From Streptosporangium canum (GTDB lineage: Bacteria > Actinomycetota > Actinomycetes > Streptosporangiales > Streptosporangiaceae), in contig NZ_FOQY01000004.1 in the NCBI RefSeq assembly GCF_900113865.1, forward strand, positions 353,501 to 417,500: 64,000 nt of DNA. The letters run 5' to 3'. Position 1 is the stretch's first letter. Each line of letters opens with the position of its first letter. The position numbers and the translations under genes are program-made. Shown here in pieces: positions 1-8,100 of the stretch. The notes beneath the pieces were generated by a model. It had not been told where the DNA came from. It saw only the letters and a list, made by a program, of their open reading frames with translations, and did not search any database.

Positions 1-255
1 CGGGTTGTCCAGCTCCGGGGTGACCAGGCCGATCAGCCCGTTGCTGCGCTGACGCAACCGCTGCGGCCGCTCGTAACCCATCAGGTCCAGCGCGGTCAGC
101 ACCGCCTGCCTGGTCCCGTGTGACACGCCGGGCTTGCCGTTGAGCACCCTGCTGACCGTGGCCTCACTCACCCCCGCCTGCGCGGCGATGTCGGCCAGCC
201 GGATACCCACGCCGTCGGGGCGGGACCGGGAGGTATGCGTGAGTTCACCGTCCAT
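1..255 (-). CDS. LacI-family transcriptional repressor, N-terminal part (cut by window start)
   Basis: Reading leftwards from ATG at 255, 85 codons are open to the window edge. They encode a classic LacI helix-turn-helix (LADIAAQAGVSEATVSRVLNG) followed by the hinge region and the start of the sugar-binding domain (GLIGLVTPELDNP). LacI proteins bind operators as dimers and release on binding a sugar. The DNA is almost identical to the 5' part of the second LacI gene at 15915-16964, so the two are close paralogues or have undergone gene conversion. It faces away from the ABC ATPase gene at 563, a usual arrangement for a repressor and its target. The ligand is unknown; a malto-oligosaccharide is likely by similarity to the neighbouring paralogue. 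Confidence 0.9.
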   Translation of the reverse strand, partial: MDGELTHTSRSRPDGVGIRLADIAAQAGVSEATVSRVLNGKPGVSHGTRQAVLTALDLMGYERPQRLRQRSNGLIGLVTPELDNP

Positions 256-562
256 CAGAGGTACCCCACCATGCGGCTGAATTGGGCGCAAGCTGAACGA
301 CATTCGGCGCCCTGGAGTGAAATTCGTTTCCGAAACTTTTCGCAAACTGTAACATCCCCACTCTCCCGGACGGCCGTGGCGCTCATTTGGGAGGGCCGAA
401 CCCCTGATGCGCGACATAGCTACTCATCAGAAAAACTGAAGTAACCAGCAGATGTGCAATTTCCAACGACATCTATGGACACATGGGCAAGTGGCGCGAT
501 GTACTACCTCATCAATCACACGGCTGGATCCGGGCAGCGGAACCCGGGAGGAACGAGCGCGC
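256..562. promoter_or_regulatory. Divergent promoter region between lacI-like gene and ABC ATPase gene
   Basis: There is no convincing gene in these 307 bases. The stretch is much richer in A/T than its surroundings around 320-355 and 440-480, as expected for back-to-back promoters. A 20-base element at 328-347 (TTCCGAAACTTTTCGCAAAC) partly resembles the operator-like 20-mers between malE and the amylase genes. GGGAGG at 545-550 is the ribosome binding site for the ATPase start at 563. An in-frame ATG at 452 has no such site, so I do not use it. Confidence 0.55.
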
Positions 563-1849
563 ATGAGTACCGTCGTCCTCGACAATGTGAGCAAGGTCTA
601 CCCCGGTGGGTACCTGGCGGTTGACCGCATGAACCTGCGCGCCGAAAACGGGGAGTTCCTCGTCCTGCTGGGGCCGTCCGGCTGCGGCAAGTCCACCCTA
701 CTCCGGATGATCGCGGGCCTGGAGGAGGTGACCTCCGGAGACCTCTGGCTGGGCGGCACGCTCGCCAACGACCTCGCCCCGCGTGACCGGGACGTCGCCA
801 TGGTCTTCCAGAACGGCGCGCTCTACCCGCACCGCACGGTACGCGGCAACATGGCCTTCCCCCTGGAGATCGCGAAGGCGGACCCGGCGATGGTCAGGGA
901 ACGCGTGACGGAACTGTCCAAGGCGCTGCACATCGACGAGACCCTCGAACGTCGCCCTGGAACGCTCTCAGGCGGCCAGCGCCAGCGCGTCGCGATGGGC
1001 AGGGCGATCGTCCGCCAGCCCTCGCTCTTCCTGATGGACGAGCCGCTGTCCAACCTCGACGCGGGCATGCGCACCGAGCTCCGCATGGAGATCTCCTCCC
1101 TGGTCCGCTCCCTCGGCGTGACCACGGTCTACGTGACGCACGACCAGGTCGAGGCCCTGACCCTGGCCGACCGGATCGCCATCATGAACCGCGGCGTGCT
1201 CCAGGACCTCGGCACCCCCGGCCAGGTCTACAACGACCCGGCCACCGCCTTCACCGCCGCCTTCCTCAGCTCCCAGCAGCTCAACCTGCTCGCGGCCACC
1301 GTGCGCACCCCGCAGAACCAGTTCATCCTGCTGGACTTCGGGGTGCACCAGATCACGATCCCCTGGACCGATCCCAGGGCCTACGCCATCTCCCAGCACG
1401 TCGGCCGCCAGATCATCGTGGGCCTGCGCCCGGACTGCCTGGCCCCGGTCCCCGAGACGTTCGAAGGCCCCGTCTTCCTCGGCCGTGTCCGGGCCCTGGA
1501 ATACCACGGCCACGAGTGGCTCGCCTACGTCGAGAGCGGCATCCCCACCGTGCCCGTCCCCGAGCCTCCGGACCCCCGCCACAAGGCCCGCGACCTGGCG
1601 GCCACCGCTCCGGGCAGCCGGGCCCGCGCGGTCCTCAGGCGTCTGATCCCGGGCGCCGGGCTCGACCCCGCCCCCATTCAGGCGCAGGAGCAGGTCGGCG
1701 CCGGCACCCACCGCCGGGCCGACCTCATCGTCCGCGTCGGCTCCCGCCCCGTCTGGCGGGCCGGTGAGCCGGCCCGGGTGGGCGTCGACGTCACCCGCCT
1801 GATGCTCTTCGCCCTCGACGGCTCCCGCATCGACCCGCCGCACCGCTGA
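563..1849 (+). CDS. Sugar ABC transporter ATP-binding protein (MalK/MsiK type)
   Basis: Cytoplasmic ATPase that powers carbohydrate ABC importers. Visible motifs: Walker A GPSGCGKST, Q-loop VFQNGALYPH, signature LSGGQRQRVAMGRA, Walker B LFLMDEPLSNLDA and the switch histidine in VTHDQVEAL, followed by a long C-terminal extension where MalK proteins carry OB/TOBE regulatory domains. The start at 563 gives 428 residues and is set by GGGAGG just upstream. The C-terminal half is longer and more proline/arginine-rich than in usual MsiK proteins of about 380 residues. The malEFG operon at 18620-21807 has no ATPase of its own, so this protein is a candidate partner; actinomycete MsiK proteins are known to serve several sugar importers. 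That pairing is inference. Confidence 0.93.
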   Translation: MSTVVLDNVSKVYPGGYLAVDRMNLRAENGEFLVLLGPSGCGKSTLLRMIAGLEEVTSGDLWLGGTLANDLAPRDRDVAMVFQNGALYPHRTVRGNMAFPLEIAKADPAMVRERVTELSKALHIDETLERRPGTLSGGQRQRVAMGRAIVRQPSLFLMDEPLSNLDAGMRTELRMEISSLVRSLGVTTVYVTHDQVEALTLADRIAIMNRGVLQDLGTPGQVYNDPATAFTAAFLSSQQLNLLAATVRTPQNQFILLDFGVHQITIPWTDPRAYAISQHVGRQIIVGLRPDCLAPVPETFEGPVFLGRVRALEYHGHEWLAYVESGIPTVPVPEPPDPRHKARDLAATAPGSRARAVLRRLIPGAGLDPAPIQAQEQVGAGTHRRADLIVRVGSRPVWRAGEPARVGVDVTRLMLFALDGSRIDPPHR

Positions 1850-1898
1850 CCGGCCGGCACGGCGCCGTACGCCCTCCGGCGCGGGCCCGCCGCGCGGA

Positions 1899-2531
1899 TC
1901 AGCGGCCGAGGATGGCGACGATCTCCACGATGCGGATGGCACGGTCCAGCTCCGCCCGGTGGAAGGCCGGCCCGTCGGTGCGGGCGAGGATCAGGTGCAG
2001 GCCCGCGTCGGGCACGGGCAGGCTCATCAGGCAGTGCCGGCCCGCGGCGAGGGTCAGGGGGCGCAGGGGGGTGAGGTCGCCCGCCTTGACGCCGGCGAGG
2101 CCGCCGGTCTCGTCGAGCGAGGCGGGGGCCTGCCAGCTGCGATGGACGAGCTCACCGGTCCCGGAGGACACCGTGACCGCCCACTCGGCGCTCACCAGGC
2201 CGGGCGCGGCGTCCACGAGGGTGGCGAAGGCCCTGCCGGGGTCGGCCGCGACGTGCTTCAGCAGGTCGTAGTCGGGGGCGGCGCCGGGGATCTCACGGGT
2301 GGGCCAGACGGCCTCGACGCGTATGCCGGGGATGACCGACAGGCGGTCCCGGACCGTGTCGGCGTCGGCGGCGCCGGGCCAGGAGACGGTGAAGTCGTCC
2401 ACGGCCCGGCCGGTCTCCCGTTCCAGCACCGTCACTTGGAGGATGTCCGCCCCCAGCGTGCCGAGCACCCGGGCGACCTGACCCAGGGCACCCGGGCGAT
2501 CGGGAAAGGACACCCGTAGCCGCAACATCAT
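1899..2531 (-). CDS. ACT-domain protein, probable amino-acid-sensing regulator
   Basis: A 210-residue protein. Residues 1-80 read as an ACT domain (RLRVSFPDRPGALGQVARVLGTLGADILQVTV, split here only by the family pattern of a beta strand, a ligand-contacting GALGQV turn and a helix). ACT domains bind small amino acids and regulate metabolic enzymes. The C-terminal half, with LHLILARTDGPAFHRAELDRA, resembles a degenerate second sensory domain. Two adjacent ATG codons (2531, 2528) follow AGAGGTGAT. It lies 95 bases downstream of the NRPS operon on the same strand and converges with the ABC ATPase gene. It may be transcribed with the NRPS genes, but nothing ties it to peptide synthesis. Confidence 0.7.
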   Translation of the reverse strand: MMLRLRVSFPDRPGALGQVARVLGTLGADILQVTVLERETGRAVDDFTVSWPGAADADTVRDRLSVIPGIRVEAVWPTREIPGAAPDYDLLKHVAADPGRAFATLVDAAPGLVSAEWAVTVSSGTGELVHRSWQAPASLDETGGLAGVKAGDLTPLRPLTLAAGRHCLMSLPVPDAGLHLILARTDGPAFHRAELDRAIRIVEIVAILGR

Positions 2532-2626
2532 TGTGGATCACCTCTCTTCGGACATCAGGGTGTCCTAGACAGGTTTCACGAAGGTTCCGGGGAGATGTCC
2601 AGGATAAGACCTGCCGCCGGAAAACA

Positions 2627-4219
2627 TCAGCCCTGACATGCCTCCGCCCCGGTGTGGCGGGCCGTCGCGGGCAGCGGCGGCAGCGGGGAGCCGGGATCGG
2701 CCACGGCGGCCCGGACGTACTCCTGGAAGGCCCCGGCGAGCTCGGCGGCCGTCGCGGGGTCGTAGCCGTAGTGGTTGTAGACCACGGCGGCCAGCATGGA
2801 GCCGTCCCGCTGCTCCTCGACGATCAGCTCCGGGGCGCTGAGGTCGACCTCGCCCGGGTTGGCGCCCCACTCCAGCCCCTCCTGCTCACGGGGGAAGGGG
2901 AAGGCCTCGGACATGAGGCCGGGGAAGTGCGGGGCGCCGAAGCTCTCGTAGTGGATCCGCGAGGGGAAGGGCACCCGGAGCCGGGCGTCCTGGTAGGCGT
3001 GGAACTGGTGCGCCACCGCCCCCACGGACACCTCCCGGACCCGGTCGACCAGCTCGCCGTAGGAGGGGTCGCCCGAGGCGTCCAGGCGCAGGATGAGCGA
3101 CTGGACCAGGCAGCCGATCAGCGTCTCGTGCTCGGGCGCGGTACGGCCGGGCACGGGCGACATCACCACCAGATCGGTCATCCCCGTCCACTGGCGCAGC
3201 AGCCAGGTCCAGCACGCGGCCACGGCCATGAACGTGGTCGCGCCGCGCGCCCGGGCGGTCTCCCGCAGCCGGCCGGCCAGCTCCGCGTCGATCTCGAAGG
3301 CGTGCCTGCGGCGGGAGAACAGGGTGGTCTCCCTGCGGCCGGGGAAGGGCGTCAGCTCGCGGGGGGCGCCCTCCAGGGCCTGGTCCCAGTACACCTGGTT
3401 GCGCGGCCACTGCTCGCGGGTGAAGGCGCAGTAGTCGGCGTAGGACAGGGGCAGCGGGCGCAGCGGGCTGGGGTAGCCCGTGCGCAGGGCCGAGTAGACG
3501 ATGCCCAGCTCCCGGAGCATGACGCCCAGGGAGAAGCCGTCGAAGGCGAAGTGGTGCACGGCGAGGACCAGCACATGGTCGTCCTCGCCGAGACGCACGA
3601 CGAGGGCCTGCACGAGGGGGCCGCGCAGAACGTCGTCGAGACGCATGCGCTCGTGCCAGACGATCCGCTCGGCGTCGCGCTCGCGCTCCTGCGGCGTCCG
3701 CCCCTCGGCTACGGCCTCGGCCACCTCGGGCGGCAGTTCGTCGGCGACGACCACCTCCCCCGACGCGGTGACGACGCTGCGCAGCGGCTCGTGCCGCGCG
3801 ATCACCGCCTCCAGCGCGCGGGTGAGGACGGCCACGTCGAAGGCGTCGCGGATCCGGATCGCGGTGGCGCAGGACCCGATGTCGCGGACGGGCTCGCTCT
3901 CGAACATCCAGTACAGGAAGTCCTCCTGCTGGGTGCTGAGCGGCGCTCCCCCGCCGGTCGCGGGCCCGGCGGCGGCCGAGGGCCCCGCGGCGCGGGCGTC
4001 GTCGATCCAGCGGGCCTGCCCGGCCAGCTCCGGCCGGTCGAAGACGAGGGCCGGCGTGACGGGCACCCCCAGGCGGGCGCCGACCAGGCCGGCGAGCTGG
4101 GCGGCCCGGAAGGAGTCGCCGCCCAGCTCGAAGAAGTTGTCGCCGGGGGCGACGTCGGGCACGCGGAGCACCTGGCGCCACAGGGCGACGAGCTCCGTCT
4201 CGGTGGTCGGGGCGGTCAC
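2627..4219 (-). CDS. NRPS protein with carrier and condensation domains only (PCP-C)
   Basis: A 530-residue NRPS component. Residues 1-75 are a peptidyl carrier domain with the phosphopantetheine serine at about 36 in GGDSFRAAQ; the rest is a condensation domain with HHFAFDG at 222-228. There is no adenylation domain, so the carrier must be loaded by another protein, or the C domain acts on an upstream peptide. The GTG start at 4219 overlaps the stop of the previous gene (GTGA), showing translational coupling. It is the last gene of the NRPS operon, downstream of a module that already ends in a thioesterase, so its role is unclear: transfer of an extra unit, amide or ester formation at release, or a non-canonical condensation. 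Confidence 0.85.
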   Translation of the reverse strand: MTAPTTETELVALWRQVLRVPDVAPGDNFFELGGDSFRAAQLAGLVGARLGVPVTPALVFDRPELAGQARWIDDARAAGPSAAAGPATGGGAPLSTQQEDFLYWMFESEPVRDIGSCATAIRIRDAFDVAVLTRALEAVIARHEPLRSVVTASGEVVVADELPPEVAEAVAEGRTPQERERDAERIVWHERMRLDDVLRGPLVQALVVRLGEDDHVLVLAVHHFAFDGFSLGVMLRELGIVYSALRTGYPSPLRPLPLSYADYCAFTREQWPRNQVYWDQALEGAPRELTPFPGRRETTLFSRRRHAFEIDAELAGRLRETARARGATTFMAVAACWTWLLRQWTGMTDLVVMSPVPGRTAPEHETLIGCLVQSLILRLDASGDPSYGELVDRVREVSVGAVAHQFHAYQDARLRVPFPSRIHYESFGAPHFPGLMSEAFPFPREQEGLEWGANPGEVDLSAPELIVEEQRDGSMLAAVVYNHYGYDPATAAELAGAFQEYVRAAVADPGSPLPPLPATARHTGAEACQG

Positions 4220-5196
4220 GGGGTGCTCCGTTCGATCAGGCTGGGGCCGTGGGCGGCCAGGTCGCGCCGGACGGCGCGGACGAGGTCGGCGCACTCCTTG
4301 AGCGCGGGCACCGACAGCAGCAGGTCGCCGGTGCCGGGGAAGCGCCACAGCAGGTCCTCCAGCAGGTAGCGCCAGTAGGCCGGGCGCAGCTCGGGGAACT
4401 GGCGCAGCAGCCGCTTCTGGTTCCAGGTGTGGTGGAAGCGGTCGGCGTAGGAGGGGCCGTCCCACTCCTCCGTCTCCACGATCCAGAAACGCTCGGTGAC
4501 GGGGCGCAGGTCCACCCCGAGGGAGCGGGCGACCGCGGGGGCGATGCGCTGCTCGGCGAAGGTCTGGCGGACGATGGGGGCGGTGTCCGACGGCCCGGCG
4601 TTGCCGGTCATGAACGCCATGGACGCCTCGGCGTACTCGGCGCGGTGGCGGTCGTCGAGGAAGACCGAGACCGCCATGTTGGCCGCCGGGGTGTCGAAGG
4701 TCCAGCGCGACAGGTCCAGGCCGGCCTGGTTGGGGACCTCCGGGACCGGCGGGTAGACGGCGTTGCCCACCGACTCCCAGTGCGCGAAGACGAACCCGCC
4801 GCGTTCCAGCCCGTCGACGGGGCGGCGCAGGTAGAGGTCGGTGTCGACGACGGCGAACGGGGCGGCGCGCAGCCGGGCCGCGTAGCTCTTGCCCGCCGCG
4901 AAGTAGAACAGCGGGTCCACGTCGAGGGCGTCGAGGGCGTCGAGGGCGGTGTCGATCCGGTCGTAGAGCGCGTCCAGCCCCTGCGCCGCCGCGTAGGAGG
5001 CGCCCAGCTCGTCGGTCACCAGCTCGACGCCGCCGTGGAAGGCCCGCCAGGCGTGGGCGCTGTGGACGCAGGTGAGGATCTCCTCGACCGGCATGCCGTA
5101 GGGGCCGTTCTCCAGGACCCGGTCCCGGTGGCGGCGGAGGCCGGCCCGGTGCGGGCCGGTCCAGTTGACGTGGAGGGCGGGTACGGTCAGGGACAC
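4216..5196 (-). CDS. Uncharacterised NRPS-cluster protein, possible GT-A glycosyltransferase
   Basis: 326 residues, starting at GTG 5196 inside the last codons of the large NRPS gene (10-base overlap) and ending in a GTGA overlap with the next gene, so it belongs to the same translational unit. I do not recognise a family with certainty. The segment FAVVDTDLYLRRP has Asp at 118 and 120 after a hydrophobic strand, which is how the DxD metal-binding motif of GT-A glycosyltransferases and capsular-polysaccharide-type transferases looks. The C-terminal region is rich in aromatic residues and helical. There is no signal peptide or membrane segment. It could glycosylate the peptide, but this rests on one motif and context. 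Confidence 0.5.
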   Translation of the reverse strand: MSLTVPALHVNWTGPHRAGLRRHRDRVLENGPYGMPVEEILTCVHSAHAWRAFHGGVELVTDELGASYAAAQGLDALYDRIDTALDALDALDVDPLFYFAAGKSYAARLRAAPFAVVDTDLYLRRPVDGLERGGFVFAHWESVGNAVYPPVPEVPNQAGLDLSRWTFDTPAANMAVSVFLDDRHRAEYAEASMAFMTGNAGPSDTAPIVRQTFAEQRIAPAVARSLGVDLRPVTERFWIVETEEWDGPSYADRFHHTWNQKRLLRQFPELRPAYWRYLLEDLLWRFPGTGDLLLSVPALKECADLVRAVRRDLAAHGPSLIERSTP

Positions 5197-8100
5197 GGGA
5201 CGGCTTCCTTCCGCTCGGTCGTGCCGGTTCTGTCGTTCAGCGCCTGGATCCCGACGAGATCGTCGGCGACGGCGTCGGGGACCTCGTCGTCGAACCGGGA
5301 CAGCGTCCGGCTGCGCAGCGCGACGAGGGCGATCAGGGCGACCAGCAGGCCGCACACCACGTACATGAACGCGATACCGCGGCCGGGCCCGACGCCGACG
5401 ACGGCGCCGGCCGTGCCGGCCAGGAGCCCGCCGGGCATGAACATCGGCTCCAGGAGACGCTCGCCGAGCGGCGCGATCACGGCCACGCCGAGCGGGATGG
5501 TCGACAGCGCGACCATCTGGTTGAGGGCGAAGACCCGCCCGTGGAAGCGCTGGGCCACCTTGACCTGGACGATGGTCGCGTAGACGCCGTTGACGAGCGC
5601 GAGCGAGCACGCCACCCCGAAGGCGCCGAACCCGACGAAGAGCAGTGACCCGTGCGCGCCGGTCACCAGGCAGCAGGCCGCGAGCGCCAGGGTCCCCAGG
5701 AGGACGCCGTGCATGCGCCGGTGCGCCGGTCCGCCCCACACGCTCATGACCAGCCCGCCGGTCACCGCTCCCGCCCCGCCGAGGAGCGCGACGTATCCGG
5801 CGTCGGCGAGCGTGCCGAAGGACAGCGTCAGCGGCGAGAACAGCAGGAAGACCGGCGAGAGCACCAGGTTGAAGAGGGCGAAGAAGACGAGCATGGCCCG
5901 GAAGCCGCGCTGTCCCATCTGGAGCCGGAACCCTCCGGCGATCTCCGCGCCGACGGACTCGCGGCGCTCGCCCGCCAGCCTGGCCGGGAAGCCGACGCAC
6001 AGCAGCACGATCACCCCCGCGACGTATCCGGCGACGTCGAGCGCGAGGATCCCCTCCAGGCCGACGGCCGCCAGCAGTCCCACCGCGACGAGCGGCGCGA
6101 CGAACTGCGCGACGCCGGTGGTCATCTGGACCACCCCGTTGGCATGGCCGAGATAGCGCTTGGGCACGAGCTGCGGTACGGCCGAGACGTAGGCCAGCCG
6201 CTGGAAGGTCAGCGCGATCGACAGGGCGGTGAGCAGCGGATACAGGTGCCAGACCGCCAGCTCGCCGGTCCACAGCAGCGTCCCGGTGAGCAGCTGCACG
6301 GCGAGCGCCGCGATGTTGCCGCCGAGCATGACCGCCCGCCTGCTCGCCCGGTCCACCACCGCCCCGGCCAGCGGGGCCACCAGGATGCCCGGGATCAGCG
6401 CGAGCACCTGGAGCACGGCGAACTGGGTGAGGGAGCGATTGTCCAGATAGGTGGAAATCGGGATCGCGAACTCGGTCAGCGTGGCGCCGACGATGGTGAC
6501 GAGCTGGCCGATCGCGACCGCCAGGAACCGGCCCAGGCTGGGCTCGGGGGCCGCCGTCCCCCGCCGCGCGGGCGCGGAGGGGGCCGAGGAGTCGGAGCGG
6601 CCGGCCACGCGCCAGGTGGGGGTGGCGGGCTCCGGCACGGCGGGCGCGGTGAGAGCCGGATGGACCGTGGTGACGATCTCCGCCAGCTCCTCGGCCCGGT
6701 ATTTGAGGAAGTAGTGGCCGCCCTCGTCGAGTACGGCCAGCGCCGTGCGCGGCGAGAGGAAGTCCCACTCGGTGTAGCGCTCGGCGTGGAACTCGGTGTT
6801 GGGGTCGCGCTCGCCGACCACCGAGATGATCGGGGCGCTCAGCGGCTCCGCGCCCTCCTCGACCAGGCGGGTGAAGTACTCCTCCGCCTGCCTGGAGTCG
6901 TGCCGCATGTTGCGCACGACGAACGCCAGCTGCTCCTCGGTCAGGCCGGACAGGTCGGCGCCCATGCCGGTCAGCCAGTTCACCTGGCCCCGGTCGCCGC
7001 GCAGCCGTTCCAGCCCGGTGAACCGCGCCCAGCGGCCCAGCACGCCTCGGGTGGGCCTGGCGAAGGGGAACAGGCCGCCGAGGTAGACCGCGTCGAGCAG
7101 CCGTCCGGCGGCCTCGACCCGGCGGGCGATCTCGACGGTGAGCGCGCCGCCCACCCCGCAGTGCCCATACAGCACCAGCGGCCCGGTCACCTTCCGGAGG
7201 ATCTCCGCGGCGCACTCGGCGGCGACCTCGGCGAGGGGGCGCGGCTCCTCGGCCAGGCCGAGGTCGTGGCCCGGCACGGCCACCGCGTGCAGCGCGCATC
7301 CGGCGGGCAGGGCGTCGGCGAGCGGCTGGTAGACCACCGCGCTGCCGCCGCCGTACGGCACGCACACCAGCGTCAGCCCGGGTGCGGCGATCCTGGGCGT
7401 CAGCTCGTACAGCAGGCCGCGCGGCCCGTCGTCGCCCGCCGCCACCAGGGTGGCCAGGCCTCGCGCGGTCGGGTGCTGGAACAGGTCCATCACGCTGACC
7501 GGCCGCATCCCGTCCAGCCGGCGGCGCAGCCGGGCGACCACCTGCACGGCGAGCAGGGAGTGCCCGCCCAGGTCGAAGAAGTCGTCCGCGGCGCCGACCC
7601 GGTCCAGGCCGAGCACCTCGCCGAAGGCCGACGCGACGGCCTCCTCCACCATCCCGGAGGGCGCCTCGAACGCCGCCTCCCGGTCGGGCCGGGCCGTCTC
7701 GGGCTCGGGCAGGGCGGCGCGGTCGACCTTGCCGTGCGACTTCAGCGGCAGCCGGTCCAGCCAGACGTAGCGGGTCGGCACCATGTAGTCGGGCAGTACG
7801 GCCTGCAGCAGCCTGCGCAGCTCCCCCACCCCGGGCCGGGGCGCCGGCCCGTCGGCGGCGACCAGGTAGGCGGCCAGTTCCAGTGCCCCCGGCCCGCCGC
7901 GCGCGTCGACGACGGCGTGGGCGACGCCCGGCAGGGCGCGCAGGGCCTCGTCGACCTCGCCCAGCTCGACCCGGTAGCCGCGGATCTTCACCTGGAGGTC
8001 ACGGCGGCCGAGGAACTCGAGGTTGCCGTCCGGCAGCCAGCGAGCCAGGTCGCCGGTGCGGTAGAGCCGGTCGCCGGGCCCGCCGTACGGGTCGGGCAGG

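Noticed and set aside
452-562. Upstream start for the ABC ATPase gene
   Set aside because: No ribosome site, no homology in the added 37 residues, and GGGAGG sits before ATG 563.
2531-4369. Plus-strand open frame over the PCP-C gene
   Set aside because: The minus strand carries carrier and condensation motifs; the plus frame has none.
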